A program made the position numbers and the translations under genes. The notes under the pieces were generated by a model, which searched no databases, was not told the DNA's origin, and saw only the letters and a list, made by a program, of their open reading frames with translations. 64,000 nt of DNA from Methylovulum psychrotolerans. Lineage in GTDB: Bacteria > Pseudomonadota > Gammaproteobacteria > Methylococcales > Methylomonadaceae. Location: NCBI RefSeq assembly GCF_002923755.1, contig NZ_PGFZ01000001.1, forward strand, positions 392,038 to 456,037, read 5' to 3'. Within the stretch, counting starts at the first letter, position 1. Each line of letters opens with the position of its first letter. This document shows positions 41,983 through 51,895 of this stretch, one piece after another.

Positions 41983-43413
41983 ATGTCCCATAGTTTAGTT
42001 ACAATGTCTTACATTATTGCCGCCATTCTGTTCATTCTGAGCTTAAGCGGTTTAAGCAACCAAGAAACCGCCCGACGCGGCAATTATTACGGCATGGCAG
42101 GTATGGCGATTGCCATTATCGCCACCGCCTTAAGCGGGGCGGTGAGCATTTCGGCTTATCCTATCTTAATCATTGCGATATTAATCGGCGGCACAATCGG
42201 CTCTATGTTGGCCGCTAAAGTCGCCATGACACAAATGCCTGAGCTGGTCGCCATCATGCACAGCTTAGTCGGCATGGCGGCGGTACTGGTCGGTTTCGCC
42301 AACTTTATGGACAGCGCCAGCGGCTTGGAAGGGGTTGAAAAAACCATCCATGAAATCGAAATTTATATCGGCATCCTCATTGGTGCCGTCACCTTTTCGG
42401 GTTCAGTGATCGCCTTTTGCAAGCTGAGCGAAAAAATCAGCGGCAAACCGCTGTTACTGCCTGGCCGCCACTGGTTTAACCTGCTGTTGTTGGTTGCCGT
42501 GTTCATACTCGGTGCCCAATTCCTGGGACAAACCGAAGAGGGCGGCGGCAGCTTGCCGATGCTGTTCCTTAACCATAACGGCGCGTTGCCCTTGTTGATC
42601 ATGACCGTCATTGCCTTGGTTTTTGGGGTACACATGGTTATGGCGATAGGCGGGGCCGATATGCCAGTGGTCGTGTCCATGCTCAACAGCTATTCCGGCT
42701 GGGCGGCGGCGGCGACCGGCTTTATGTTAAGCAATGACTTGCTGATCGTCACTGGCGCGCTAGTCGGCAGCAGCGGGGCAATCCTGAGCTATATCATGTG
42801 CCATGCCATGAACCGTAACTTCCTCAGCGTTATCGCGGGTGGCTTTGGTACCGCCTCAGGCGGTGCAGCGGCGGTGATCGAAGGCGACGTGCAGCCGATT
42901 GATGCCGACGAAACCGCACAACTGTTGCTGGATGCCAAAAATATCATGATCATCCCCGGTTACGGCATGGCCGTCGCCCAAGCCCAGCACACCGTCTACG
43001 AAATCACCAAACTGTTGCGTGAGAAAGGCAAAAAAGTCCGCTTCGGTATCCATCCGGTCGCCGGACGTATGCCCGGCCACATGAACGTACTCTTGGCAGA
43101 AGCCAAAGTACCTTATGACATCGTGTTTGAAATGGAAGAGATTAACGACGATTTTGCCAATGTCGATGTCTCCATCGTCATCGGTGCCAACGACATCGTT
43201 AACCCCTCGGCCCTAGACGACCCAAACAGCCCGATAGCCGGAATGCCCGTATTGGAATGCTGGAAAGGCAAAACCACCATCGTCCTCAAACGCAGCATGG
43301 CCTCCGGTTATGCCGGCGTAGGCAACCCGCTGTTTGTCTTAGAAAACACCCGCATGTTGTTTGGCGATGCCAATGCGACCATGCAGGCGGTTTTGAAGGC
43401 GTTGAGGGGTTAA
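41983..43413 (+). CDS. pntB: NAD(P) transhydrogenase subunit beta
   Basis: This 476-residue protein has eight or more membrane helices, then the NADP-binding domain [26 protein letters not shown] near residue 325, [24 protein letters not shown], and [26 protein letters not shown]. Ends [18 protein letters not shown], as in E. coli PntB. Normal length, intact. Confidence 0.96.
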   Translation: MSHSLVTMSYIIAAILFILSLSGLSNQETARRGNYYGMAGMAIAIIATALSGAVSISAYPILIIAILIGGTIGSMLAAKVAMTQMPELVAIMHSLVGMAAVLVGFANFMDSASGLEGVEKTIHEIEIYIGILIGAVTFSGSVIAFCKLSEKISGKPLLLPGRHWFNLLLLVAVFILGAQFLGQTEEGGGSLPMLFLNHNGALPLLIMTVIALVFGVHMVMAIGGADMPVVVSMLNSYSGWAAAATGFMLSNDLLIVTGALVGSSGAILSYIMCHAMNRNFLSVIAGGFGTASGGAAAVIEGDVQPIDADETAQLLLDAKNIMIIPGYGMAVAQAQHTVYEITKLLREKGKKVRFGIHPVAGRMPGHMNVLLAEAKVPYDIVFEMEEINDDFANVDVSIVIGANDIVNPSALDDPNSPIAGMPVLECWKGKTTIVLKRSMASGYAGVGNPLFVLENTRMLFGDANATMQAVLKALRG

Positions 43414-43568
43414 ACCACACCTCCCTGGCGGCATAGGCCGTCAGGGTTCCTTGCCCATGCCATTGGGTGGGAGCCTTTCCCCGCTACGAAGCCCTTTATC
43501 AAAACGGTATATCTGCTAGTTATTGCTTTAGCGATAATCCTTGCGCAACACATCTAAGCGAGCAGACG

Positions 43569-45113
43569 ATGAATAGTAACCCTTATAAAATACTGCTGGT
43601 TAACCCACCCCATACAGCGATAGGCAGCCGTATCCCCAAAGAGCAGTTGCCGCCCCTGGGTTTACTGAGTGTTGGCGGGCCACTGCTAGATGCGGGCTTT
43701 AATGTCGAATTGTTAGATGCCGAATTCGGCCCGCTGCCATTAGCGGCGATTACCGGACAGATTAAAGCCGTGCAACCGGATTTGCTGCTGATGGGGCATT
43801 CGGGTTCCACGTCAGCACATGAGACCATCATGCAGATTGCGGCCTTGGCTAAAGCCGCCCTGCCCGCCATCCAAATAATTTACGGTGGCGTGTTTCCGAC
43901 TTACCATTGGCAAGATGTGCTGGACGGTAACCCGCAAATCGATTACATCGTGCGCGGCGAAGGTGAACGCACAACCGTTTTATTAGTTCAGGCATTACTG
44001 GCAAAAACCGATCTGGAAACCGTGAAAGGCATTGCCTTTAGGAAAGCGGGTAAAACTGTCGCCACGCCGCCTGCGGAAATGCTCAAAGATTTGGATGCGT
44101 TCCGTGTGGGCTGGGAGCTGATTGACCATAGCCGCTATTCGTATTGGGGCCACCGACGGGCGGTGGTAGTGCAATTTTCGCGGGGTTGCCCTTATTTATG
44201 CAGTTATTGCGGCCAGCGCGGCTTTTGGACACAATGGCGGCATCGGGATCCGGTAAAATTCGCCAAAGAACTGGCCAGACTGCATCGGGAACAGGGTGTT
44301 CAGCTGATTAACTTTGCTGATGAGTTGCCGACCGGCTCGAAAAAAGCATGGCGGACTTTTCTTGAGGCGTTGATTGCCGAAGATGTCAACTTAACGCTGG
44401 TAGGCTCGACCCGCGCGGGCGATATTGTCAGGGACGCGGACATTTTACATTTATACAAAAAAGCTGGGGTCATCCGTTTTTTGCTGGGCATTGAAGGCTA
44501 TGATGCAGAAACCTTGCAAACCATCAAAAAAGGCACGACTATAACCGAGGACAAGGAGGCTATCCGCTTGCTCCGTCAGCACGGCATCATTTCTATGGCG
44601 ACTTACGTTATCGGTTTCGAAGAAGAGACCGACCGCAATTATTGGCGCTCATTACAATTTTTGTTGGCCTACGATCCTGACCAAATCCAATTGGTTTATG
44701 TGACCCCGCACCGTTGGACACCCTATTTCCCCACAGTCGCCAACCGAAAAGTCATCCAGACCGATACGCGTAAATGGGATTACAAGCACCAAGTCTTAGC
44801 CACCACACAAGTGCCGGCGTGGCGGGTGTTTTTATGGGCAAAAACGATTGAACTGGTCATGCAGGCCCGTCCTAAAGCTATCTTGCGGCTTTTTTTTGGT
44901 TATGATGCAGAATTCCGCCATGCCATGCGCTGGTATACCCGCATGGGCAGACGGGTATGGTTACATGAAATTAAAGCCTTTCTGTGCCGGATTAAGCCTT
45001 TAGCAGACGGGCCAACCTTAGAGGAATTCTGGGGGACATCGCTGCATAAGCAAGAACAAGCATTGGCTAAGGGACATAAAAAAGTGGCTGCCCAAACCAA
45101 TATCTCCCTTTAG
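43569..45113 (+). CDS. BchE-like cobalamin-dependent radical SAM protein
   Basis: ATG 43569 gives 514 residues; the longer frame from 43467 adds a non-conserved stretch. The N-terminal B12-binding domain has KILLVNPP and LPPLGLLSVGGPLL. The radical SAM cluster is C-x3-C-x2-C in RGCPYLCSYCGQRGFWTQW near residue 205. The layout GEGERTTVLL...LDAFRVGWELID...RGCPYLCSYC...WRHRDPVKFAKELARLHR...DELPTGSKKAWRTFLEALI closely follows BchE, the oxygen-independent Mg-protoporphyrin ester cyclase, and its P-methylase relatives. A methanotroph has no bacteriochlorophyll, so the substrate must differ. It stands alone after pntB. Confidence 0.85.
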   Translation: MNSNPYKILLVNPPHTAIGSRIPKEQLPPLGLLSVGGPLLDAGFNVELLDAEFGPLPLAAITGQIKAVQPDLLLMGHSGSTSAHETIMQIAALAKAALPAIQIIYGGVFPTYHWQDVLDGNPQIDYIVRGEGERTTVLLVQALLAKTDLETVKGIAFRKAGKTVATPPAEMLKDLDAFRVGWELIDHSRYSYWGHRRAVVVQFSRGCPYLCSYCGQRGFWTQWRHRDPVKFAKELARLHREQGVQLINFADELPTGSKKAWRTFLEALIAEDVNLTLVGSTRAGDIVRDADILHLYKKAGVIRFLLGIEGYDAETLQTIKKGTTITEDKEAIRLLRQHGIISMATYVIGFEEETDRNYWRSLQFLLAYDPDQIQLVYVTPHRWTPYFPTVANRKVIQTDTRKWDYKHQVLATTQVPAWRVFLWAKTIELVMQARPKAILRLFFGYDAEFRHAMRWYTRMGRRVWLHEIKAFLCRIKPLADGPTLEEFWGTSLHKQEQALAKGHKKVAAQTNISL

Positions 45114-45114
45114 C

Positions 45115-45699
45115 TTACAGTTTCTGCAAAGCTACCGACAATTCCGAGCAAAACTGCCCCAATACTTGGCTGAGCGCGTGTACGCTAGCCGGATACGAGG
45201 TGTCTATCAGCGCATGGCTGATTTTACTACGGCCATTATCAATAATTTTGTGGTTACTTTCATCCATAATTGCCCACGTCGCTTCAAAATTAACCGCAAT
45301 GCCCGGACGGGTATCAAAGCGGGTGATGTCCACCAGCACCCGATAATTGACCGTGCCGTAAGCGCTCCATGGGTAGGGCCTAATAAAATTTTCCGGTTGT
45401 AATTGGGTCAGGTTTTGGGTCAGCACATCCAAGACATTATCTTTTAGCGGGGCGGCCCATTGATGGAATTCCGCCACGTCAATTCCGTTCATCAAAGTGC
45501 GGGTGACTATTTGTTTACGGTCTAATAAGGGCGGCAGGGTAATGGGGCCGACACCGATCAGGCGTTTTTTCATATCCTTAACGGTGGGTACGGCAGGTTG
45601 GCTAACCGCTTCCAAGACATAAAAATGCGTCGCCGGGGTCGAAGCGCACCCGGCCAGTAGCATAGCCAATAACGCTAGAGATTTTTTTATCATGATCAA
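45115..45699 (-). CDS. pqiC: PqiC-like lipoprotein
   Basis: This 194-residue lipoprotein has lipobox LLAGC at residues 14-18 (SLALLAMLLAGCAS). The ABC-auxiliary/PqiC pattern follows: THFYVLEAVSQPA, then IGVGPITLPPLLDRKQIVTR and DVAEFHQWAAPLKDNVLDVLTQNL. PqiC is the outer-membrane partner of the PqiB needle that links inner and outer membranes for lipid transport. It overlaps pqiB by 4 bp. The sequence ends with a short helix (SELSVALQKL). Confidence 0.88.
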   Translation of the reverse strand: MIMIKKSLALLAMLLAGCASTPATHFYVLEAVSQPAVPTVKDMKKRLIGVGPITLPPLLDRKQIVTRTLMNGIDVAEFHQWAAPLKDNVLDVLTQNLTQLQPENFIRPYPWSAYGTVNYRVLVDITRFDTRPGIAVNFEATWAIMDESNHKIIDNGRSKISHALIDTSYPASVHALSQVLGQFCSELSVALQKL

Positions 45700-47309
45700 T
45701 CGGCCTTTTTCCCGCGAATTAAGGTGTCTGGATGTTGTTGCAAATAGTCGGCTAACTGTTTGACCGAACTAGCGGTTTGGGAAAACTCTTGCAATAGCCT
45801 ATCTAATTCATAATGGGTTGTAGAGCCCGGCTCCAATGAATTTAATAACTGGTGCGCGGCAGCGATAGTCTTATCGGCATTGACCAATGTCTCTTTAACA
45901 CCGGACAACGTATCTTTAGCGCCGACCAAGGTATCGGTGGCCGCTTTTGACGTCGTTTGCAAGGTCTGCATCGTTTTCGTCGTTTCTTCGGTCAATTCTT
46001 CCAAAGGCAATTTAGCGATTTTATCCATAATGGTTTGGGCAGAATGGGTAAATTGGTCTAAAGAACTGGGTATGGTCGGAAACTCAGGATAGATACTGGA
46101 ATTGTTGCTGGTCAGGCTAATTTTATTTTTGGGGTGAAAATCCAAATCAATCAGCAGTTGTCCGGTTAATAAACTGCCGGTTTGCAATTGGGCGCGTAAG
46201 CCTTTTTTAACCAATTCTTCCATAATGTCTTTATGGCTGATGTCCGGCAAATTATTGACCGTCTCAATACGGTTAGGTTGCAGCTCTACAGTAACCGGAA
46301 TGCGGATTTCGGCAGTTTTTTCATCCAGTTCCAGTTTGATATGGGACACTTTGCCGATAGGGATACCGCGCAACTGTACGGGCGCACCTTCGGTCAGGCC
46401 GCGCACGGAACCGTTAAAGTACATGACGTATTTTAGGGTGTCGCCGGAAAAGACTTCTTCGGACTGCTCATAATTGTCGTATAGGGTAAATTCGCTGTTC
46501 TCCGGTTGCACATCGCCGGCCTTATCATAAACAGACGTGCGGAAAGCAATGCCGCCGCTCAATAAGGAAATCAGCGGGCCCGTGCGGACTTTAAAGCCGT
46601 CGGCACTGGCGGACAAATCCACGCCGCTATCCATCCAAAAGCGGGTGTTTTTTCTGACAAACTGATCGTAAGGTTTATTGATGAACACTTTTAGCTTAAT
46701 GGCATCGGCGGCAGTGGACAATTCATGACTAAGCACTTCACCGACACTGATGCCATGAAAACTGATCGGCGTCCCCGCATGTAAGGAACCCAGGTTATTG
46801 GTTTCCAAAACAAATTGCCGCCCTTCGGCATTGGTTTTCAGTAATGGCGGGGCAACTAGGCCGACAAAGTGTGTTTGGTCGCCGCCATCGCCGGGCTTCA
46901 CTTCAATATAAGGCCCTGATAACAATGTACCCAAACCCGACACGCCCCCTAAGCCGACTTGCGGCCTGACCACCCAAAAACTGGTCTGTTCTTTCAGATA
47001 ACGCTCCGCCTCACTGTGCATTTGGGCGCTCACTTGGATAGTTTGCAGATCGTCGCTGATGGTAATATCGGTCACTTTGCCGACTTCGACATTCAGGAAT
47101 TTGATTTTGGTTTTGTCCACTTCCAAGCCGTCGGCATTAGGAAAGCTGATGGTGATTGTCGGGCCTTTGGCGGCGACCGATTTATAAATCAGCCAACCGC
47201 TGATAAGCAGGGCAATCAGCGGTAACAACCACACCAAAGGGAAACGGAGTTTTTTATCAATGACAGGCTCTTCGGCCTGATACGCATCGGGGTCAATAAA
47301 ATCGTTCAT
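45696..47309 (-). CDS. pqiB: PqiB, triple-MCE inner-membrane protein
   Basis: This 537-residue protein has one N-terminal membrane helix (FPLVWLLPLIALLISGWLIYKS) and three MCE domains, recognised by repeated patterns such as ISFPNADGLEVDKTKIKFLNVEVGKV, ISFHGISVGEVLSHEL and VQLRGIPIGKVSHIKLE. A long C-terminal helical needle follows (QTTSKAATDTLVGAKDTLSGVKETL). Such proteins form hollow tubes carrying lipids across the periplasm. It is in a four-gene operon with pqiA halves and pqiC, all overlapping by 4 bp. Confidence 0.94.
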   Translation of the reverse strand: MNDFIDPDAYQAEEPVIDKKLRFPLVWLLPLIALLISGWLIYKSVAAKGPTITISFPNADGLEVDKTKIKFLNVEVGKVTDITISDDLQTIQVSAQMHSEAERYLKEQTSFWVVRPQVGLGGVSGLGTLLSGPYIEVKPGDGGDQTHFVGLVAPPLLKTNAEGRQFVLETNNLGSLHAGTPISFHGISVGEVLSHELSTAADAIKLKVFINKPYDQFVRKNTRFWMDSGVDLSASADGFKVRTGPLISLLSGGIAFRTSVYDKAGDVQPENSEFTLYDNYEQSEEVFSGDTLKYVMYFNGSVRGLTEGAPVQLRGIPIGKVSHIKLELDEKTAEIRIPVTVELQPNRIETVNNLPDISHKDIMEELVKKGLRAQLQTGSLLTGQLLIDLDFHPKNKISLTSNNSSIYPEFPTIPSSLDQFTHSAQTIMDKIAKLPLEELTEETTKTMQTLQTTSKAATDTLVGAKDTLSGVKETLVNADKTIAAAHQLLNSLEPGSTTHYELDRLLQEFSQTASSVKQLADYLQQHPDTLIRGKKAD

Positions 47310-47935
47310 AGCTTATGCTGCTTATCCCAGATCAGACGCGGGTCAAAGCTTTTTGCCGCCAGCATGGTCAACACCACCACCGCCGCAAAAGCCGTTGCCG
47401 CCGAACCTGCGATCACTTGTGAAACGCCGCCGCTTAAATCGACCACGGCAACCAGAATGGAAATCATAAAAATATCTAACATAGACCAACGCCCAACAAA
47501 CACAATCAGGCGATAAATGCGCATCCATAAATGTGGCCGGGCTTGCCAACGTAGTTGGACATTGAGCAGTAATAAGCTCAGCCCGATTAATTTTAACAGC
47601 GGTACGACGATGCTGGCTATGAAAACCAGCACCGCAATAGGTGCCATGTCTTTTTCCACCAAGGCGATAATGCCACCGATAATGGTGTGCCGTTCGGTCA
47701 TACCGAGTTGGGTGACGGTCATAATCGGGAAAATGTTGGCGGGGATGTACAGCACATAGCTACTGAGCAATAAGGCCCAGGTTTGTTGCAGGCTATGTGG
47801 CCTGCGGACATGCAACGGCTCCCCGCAGAGCGGGCATAAACGGGCGTGGCGGCGGTTGAGCAGTTTGCACAGATGGCCGCAAATAGGGCAACGTAGCAAA
47901 TGTTGGGCTAAGGCGGTTTGCTCAGGGGTTTTCAT
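47306..47935 (-). CDS. pqiA: paraquat-inducible protein A, second half
   Basis: This 209-residue inner-membrane protein begins with a Cys-rich zinc-ribbon (LRCPICGHLCKLLNRRHARLCPLCGEPL). Four membrane helices follow, with YVLYIPANIFPIMTVTQLG and the PLLKLIGLSLLLLNVQ loop. In E. coli, PqiA is a single ~417-residue chain with two such halves; here the halves are separate genes. It starts 4 bp inside the preceding pqiA half. Confidence 0.88.
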   Translation of the reverse strand: MKTPEQTALAQHLLRCPICGHLCKLLNRRHARLCPLCGEPLHVRRPHSLQQTWALLLSSYVLYIPANIFPIMTVTQLGMTERHTIIGGIIALVEKDMAPIAVLVFIASIVVPLLKLIGLSLLLLNVQLRWQARPHLWMRIYRLIVFVGRWSMLDIFMISILVAVVDLSGGVSQVIAGSAATAFAAVVVLTMLAAKSFDPRLIWDKQHKL

Positions 47936-48558
47936 GGGTTTTCATGGGTTTTTTTGTCTAAGTCGGCGATGCTTTGCCAAAACAAATAACTGTCTAAGCT
48001 GGTTGCTAACATGACATTGACCAGCAACAAGGCGATAAAAGCATATAGGCCAAAACCAAACTGCACATCGGCGGTGTCCGAAAGTTTAACGCAAGCGACG
48101 ATAATGCCCAGCATATACACTTCCAGCATCGCCCATTCCTCCAAATGTTGCCACCAGCGCAACCAATGTGCGAGATGGGGATGCGGGCGTTTCAGGTAAA
48201 GGTGCAGGCTGACCAGAAAGGCCAAGGTAATGTTCAGCAACGGTACAAAGATGCTTGCCAGAAACACTAATAGGGCCACCAACCATAGACCTTCGGCAAA
48301 TAGTCCGACCGTACCCGCCCAGAGGGTGCTTTCGTTGCTGTTGCCCATAAAACGGATGCCGATCAGCGGCAAAAGATTGGCGGGGAGCACCAAAATCAAA
48401 CCGGCGACGGATAGGGCCAAAACCCGCTCAATACTTTGGGGGCGCGGCCTATGCAGTAAATAACCGCAACGCGGACAATCGACTTTTGTCCCGATGGCCG
48501 ACTGCACAGGCTTTAGCACCAAATCACATTCAGGGCAGACATCTAGCGGCTTGCTCAT
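47932..48558 (-). CDS. pqiA: paraquat-inducible protein A, first half
   Basis: The frame extends to 48618, but MSKPLDVCPECD at 48558 fits the domain start. The upstream 20 residues are unrelated and begin with GTG. It has a zinc-ribbon (VCPECDLVL...VDCPRCGYLL) and four membrane helices with LILVLPANLLPLIGIRF. It shares the fold of the following gene and would form the first half of a PqiA dimer-like module. It is the first gene of the pqi operon. Confidence 0.82.
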   Translation of the reverse strand: MSKPLDVCPECDLVLKPVQSAIGTKVDCPRCGYLLHRPRPQSIERVLALSVAGLILVLPANLLPLIGIRFMGNSNESTLWAGTVGLFAEGLWLVALLVFLASIFVPLLNITLAFLVSLHLYLKRPHPHLAHWLRWWQHLEEWAMLEVYMLGIIVACVKLSDTADVQFGFGLYAFIALLLVNVMLATSLDSYLFWQSIADLDKKTHENP

Positions 48559-48630
48559 AGGGGGGTGACGGTACATCTGATATTGGGTTTTAATAAGAGG
48601 GGCCGTGTTAGCGCACACAGCCCGTCTTGC

Positions 48631-50862
48631 TTACCACTTCATCCAACGTAAGCGGTTGGCATTGGTGACAACGGTCAATGACGACATGGCCATTGCCGCC
48701 CCTGCAATCATAGGATTTAACAGAATGCCGAAAACAGGATACAACAATCCGGCGGCGACGGGAATACTGAGGACATTGTAAAAAAACGCCCCCACTAAGT
48801 TTTGCCGGATGTTGGCGACGGTGGCTTTCGATAAGGCGATGGTTTCCGGCACTTTCAACAAGGAGCCTTGTAAGATCACCACATCGGCGCTTTCTATCGC
48901 GACATCGGTACCTGTACCTATCGCTAAGCCGACATCGGCCTGTGCTAAGGCGGGCGCATCGTTAATCCCATCCCCAACCATGCCGACAATTTCGCCGCGC
49001 TCTTGCAAGGCCTTAATTAAAGCCGCCTTATCCTGCGGCAACACTTGCGCATTGACTTCGGCAATGCCCGCCTGTTTGGCAATGGCATGGGCGGTGATCT
49101 GGTTATCGCCAGTCACCATAATAATGCGGATACCCAAGCTTTTCAATTGCGTGACCGCCGCTTGGGAGTCTTTTTTCAGCGCGTCGGCGACGGCGATCAT
49201 GCCGACAATCTTATCATCTACCGCCAATAACATCGGGGTTTGCCCTAATGCCGACAATTTTTCCAATTTGTTATTATAGCGGGTAAATTTAACACCTTCC
49301 TTATCCATTAACGCCTTATTGCCGAACAACAGGCGTTGGCCTTCACAGATTGCGCTGACACCTAAACCTGTAATGGCGGCAAAATCGCTGACAGTTTTAA
49401 GGGGCAACTGTTTTTGTTTGGCAGCCGCTAAGATGCTTGCCGCTAAAGGATGCTCGGAAGCCGCTTCAATACTCGCCGCCAATTGCAGCACGGCGTTTGC
49501 GTCCAAGTCGGCCATCGGTTCAATCACGGCGACGGTCGGCTTACCTTCCGTCACTGTGCCGGTCTTATCGACCACCAGACAGGTCAGTTTGCCCGCCATT
49601 TGCAATGCGTCGCCGTTACGGATCAAGATGCCCGCTTGCGCCGCCCGCCCGACCGCCACCATGACCGAAATCGGTGTCGCCAAACCTAAGGCGCAAGGAC
49701 AAGCAATGACCAACACCGTCATTGAGGTGACAAACGCATAGCCTAATGACGGGGCTGGCCCGAACGACCACCAGACCAGAAAAGTCAGCACAGCGATACC
49801 GATAACGACCGGCACGAAAACACCGGATATTTTATCCGCCAAACGGGCAATATCGGGTTTGCTGTTTTGCGCTTGGCGGACGCTTTTAATGATTTGCGCT
49901 AAAGCCGTGTCTCGGCCTATGTGGGTGGCGGTAAACAAAAAGCTACCGGATTGGTTAACCGTGCCGGCCACCACTTTAGAGGCGACGGCTTTTTCCACAG
50001 GTAGTGGCTCGCCCGTCAACATAGATTCGTCAACCGTCGAGTGGCCTGAGAGCAACAGCCCGTCCACGGGGATTTTCTCACCTGGCCGAACCCGTACCGT
50101 TTCGCCCAAACCGACCAGCTCTATGGCAATGTCAATTTCCGCGCCGTCCCGCAGCACTCGTGCGGTGCGCGGCTGCAAACCGATTAACTGGCGGATTGCC
50201 CCAGAGGTTTTGCCTCTAGCGCGGGTTTCCAAGGCCGTACCCAAATTAATGAAGGCTAAAATAACCACCGCCGCTTCAAAATAGGCGTACTTTGCCAGTG
50301 ACGGCAACACCGCATGGTAATCAATGACCACACAGGAATACAGCCAAGCCGACCCCGTACCTAAGGCAATCAGGGTGTCCATATTGGCTTGCCCCAACTG
50401 CAAAGACTTAACCGCCCCGCTATAAAAATGCCAACCGGAATAGGCCATAATGCCTAAGCTGATTAAGGCCAGTTCCGGCCACAACCATAAGCCCGCCGGT
50501 GAGCCTATGGCGGGTAACCATTGCCAATGGTCGCCCAACATTAATAACAGCCCAAAACCGCCCGCCACCATGGCTTTGTTCAGCAACTGCCGATAACGGA
50601 CAGCCTCTTGCTGCTCTTGGGCGCTCAAGTCTTCAAGCCCCTCCATCACGGCGGCATCGTAACCCGCCTGCCTGACCGCTTCAGTCAATAACCCGGCATC
50701 CGCTGAACCGCTGACCGAAGCCGAATGGTCAGCAAAATTAACGCTGACCGCCGTAACGCCAGGCACTGCCGCTAAAGCGCCTTCCACGGCACTGACACAG
50801 CCCGCACAACGCATACCCGCAATAGACAGGCGCATAGCATCGTTATGTTCTTCAGTATTCAT
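48631..50862 (-). CDS. copA: Cu+-exporting P-type ATPase
   Basis: This 743-residue P1B-1 ATPase pumps Cu(I) out of the cytosol. It has one N-terminal metal-binding HMA domain ([15 protein letters not shown] near residue 15), then eight membrane helices. CPC in [15 protein letters not shown] lies near 395, phosphorylation [11 protein letters not shown] near 432, TGEPLP, HP in EASEHPLAA near 470, and [16 protein letters not shown] near 635. The copper-specific YN and MSS residues appear in [13 protein letters not shown] and [12 protein letters not shown]. Copper handling is expected in methanotrophs with particulate methane monooxygenase. A CopZ-like chaperone gene lies upstream. Confidence 0.96.
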   Translation of the reverse strand: MNTEEHNDAMRLSIAGMRCAGCVSAVEGALAAVPGVTAVSVNFADHSASVSGSADAGLLTEAVRQAGYDAAVMEGLEDLSAQEQQEAVRYRQLLNKAMVAGGFGLLLMLGDHWQWLPAIGSPAGLWLWPELALISLGIMAYSGWHFYSGAVKSLQLGQANMDTLIALGTGSAWLYSCVVIDYHAVLPSLAKYAYFEAAVVILAFINLGTALETRARGKTSGAIRQLIGLQPRTARVLRDGAEIDIAIELVGLGETVRVRPGEKIPVDGLLLSGHSTVDESMLTGEPLPVEKAVASKVVAGTVNQSGSFLFTATHIGRDTALAQIIKSVRQAQNSKPDIARLADKISGVFVPVVIGIAVLTFLVWWSFGPAPSLGYAFVTSMTVLVIACPCALGLATPISVMVAVGRAAQAGILIRNGDALQMAGKLTCLVVDKTGTVTEGKPTVAVIEPMADLDANAVLQLAASIEAASEHPLAASILAAAKQKQLPLKTVSDFAAITGLGVSAICEGQRLLFGNKALMDKEGVKFTRYNNKLEKLSALGQTPMLLAVDDKIVGMIAVADALKKDSQAAVTQLKSLGIRIIMVTGDNQITAHAIAKQAGIAEVNAQVLPQDKAALIKALQERGEIVGMVGDGINDAPALAQADVGLAIGTGTDVAIESADVVILQGSLLKVPETIALSKATVANIRQNLVGAFFYNVLSIPVAAGLLYPVFGILLNPMIAGAAMAMSSLTVVTNANRLRWMKW

Positions 50863-50881
50863 GGGTCACCTAATGCCGGAC

Positions 50882-51097
50882 TTAAAGGGAGACAACGGTA
50901 TAACCCGCATTGGTAATGGCATCTTTAATCGCGGCAAGCGTGGTTTTTTCAGCATTAAAATCAACTTGCACTTGTTGCTCTTGGCTGGAAGCCTTAATGT
51001 AGACCACGCCATCAATATCATTCAGCTTATGGGTCACATTGGCTTCACAGCCGCCACATTTCATGCCAGTTACTTTTAATATGACCGATTCACGCAT
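50882..51097 (-). CDS. copZ: CopZ-like copper chaperone (HMA domain)
   Basis: The ATG at 51097 (GGAG 9 nt upstream) gives 71 residues. The frame to 51148 adds a low-complexity stretch. The metal site is GMKCGGCEANV near residue 10, followed by the usual ferredoxin-like fold (DGVVYIKASSQEQQVQVDF...IKDAITNAGYTVVSL). It probably hands Cu(I) to CopA, whose gene follows after 19 bp. Confidence 0.9.
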   Translation of the reverse strand: MRESVILKVTGMKCGGCEANVTHKLNDIDGVVYIKASSQEQQVQVDFNAEKTTLAAIKDAITNAGYTVVSL

Positions 51098-51266
51098 GAT
51101 TTCTTTCTCCAATGATGATTTATTGTTATTTTTATGGACAATTGCCAACTGTAAGCTATAAAGTTCTTAGCATGGCCTATATTACGCCCTTTATCCGCTA
51201 AACTAAATTGAACAGCGGCGTTTATTCTTGATACGATAGCAACCCTCCCCAACCATAGCAATAACT

Positions 51267-51890
51267 ATGCAATTACAAACCATCACCCACCAGACTATCG
51301 CGCTAGCCGGAGTCGCCCAAGCCGCCGCTTTGGTGCAGCAGCTAGCCACCACCGGAACCGCCGATGCCACCGCTATGGAGGCGAGTATAGGCAGTGTGTT
51401 AAAAATAGATACCGATACGGTGCTTGACGTTTATGGTAGCTTGGCGGGGCTTCATTTGGGGCTAGTGCAACTACAACAGCAAATGACCAACTATAAAATC
51501 GCCAATGCCGAACAGGCGCGTTATTCCGCGTCATTAGTGTTTTTGGAAAACCAATTGTCCAAACAACCCAAATCGCTCAGAATTATCACGACAGGCGTTG
51601 AAAAAGCCCAGATACAAGCCGGCCATTTCGGTTTGCTGCATGAAAATGTCATTGCCAACCTTGCCGATATTTACAGCAACACTATCAGCAAATTGCAACC
51701 CAGAATCATGGTCAACGGCGATAGCCATTATTTGACCAATACCCATACCGCCGATAAAATCCGCGCGTGCTTGTTAGCGGGCATCCGCTCCGTTATCTTA
51801 TGGCGGCAATGCGGCGGTACCCGTTGGAAATTTTTGTTTTACCGGAAAAAAATCCAAGCCGAATTAGAGAAATTGTTAACTCAGGTATAA
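51267..51890 (+). CDS. hflD: HflD homologue
   Basis: The 207-residue protein matches the HflD family by the C-terminal block RIMVNGDSHYLT and the stretch DKIRACLLAGIRSVILWRQCGGTRWKFLFYRKKI, and by the N-terminal TIALAGVAQAAALVQQLATTG. HflD affects phage lambda CII in E. coli and is a peripheral membrane protein. In many gammaproteobacteria it lies with mnmA and purB; here it is followed 6 bp later by an ABC transporter operon. Full length. Confidence 0.9.
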   Translation: MQLQTITHQTIALAGVAQAAALVQQLATTGTADATAMEASIGSVLKIDTDTVLDVYGSLAGLHLGLVQLQQQMTNYKIANAEQARYSASLVFLENQLSKQPKSLRIITTGVEKAQIQAGHFGLLHENVIANLADIYSNTISKLQPRIMVNGDSHYLTNTHTADKIRACLLAGIRSVILWRQCGGTRWKFLFYRKKIQAELEKLLTQV

Positions 51891-51895
51891 GCCCC

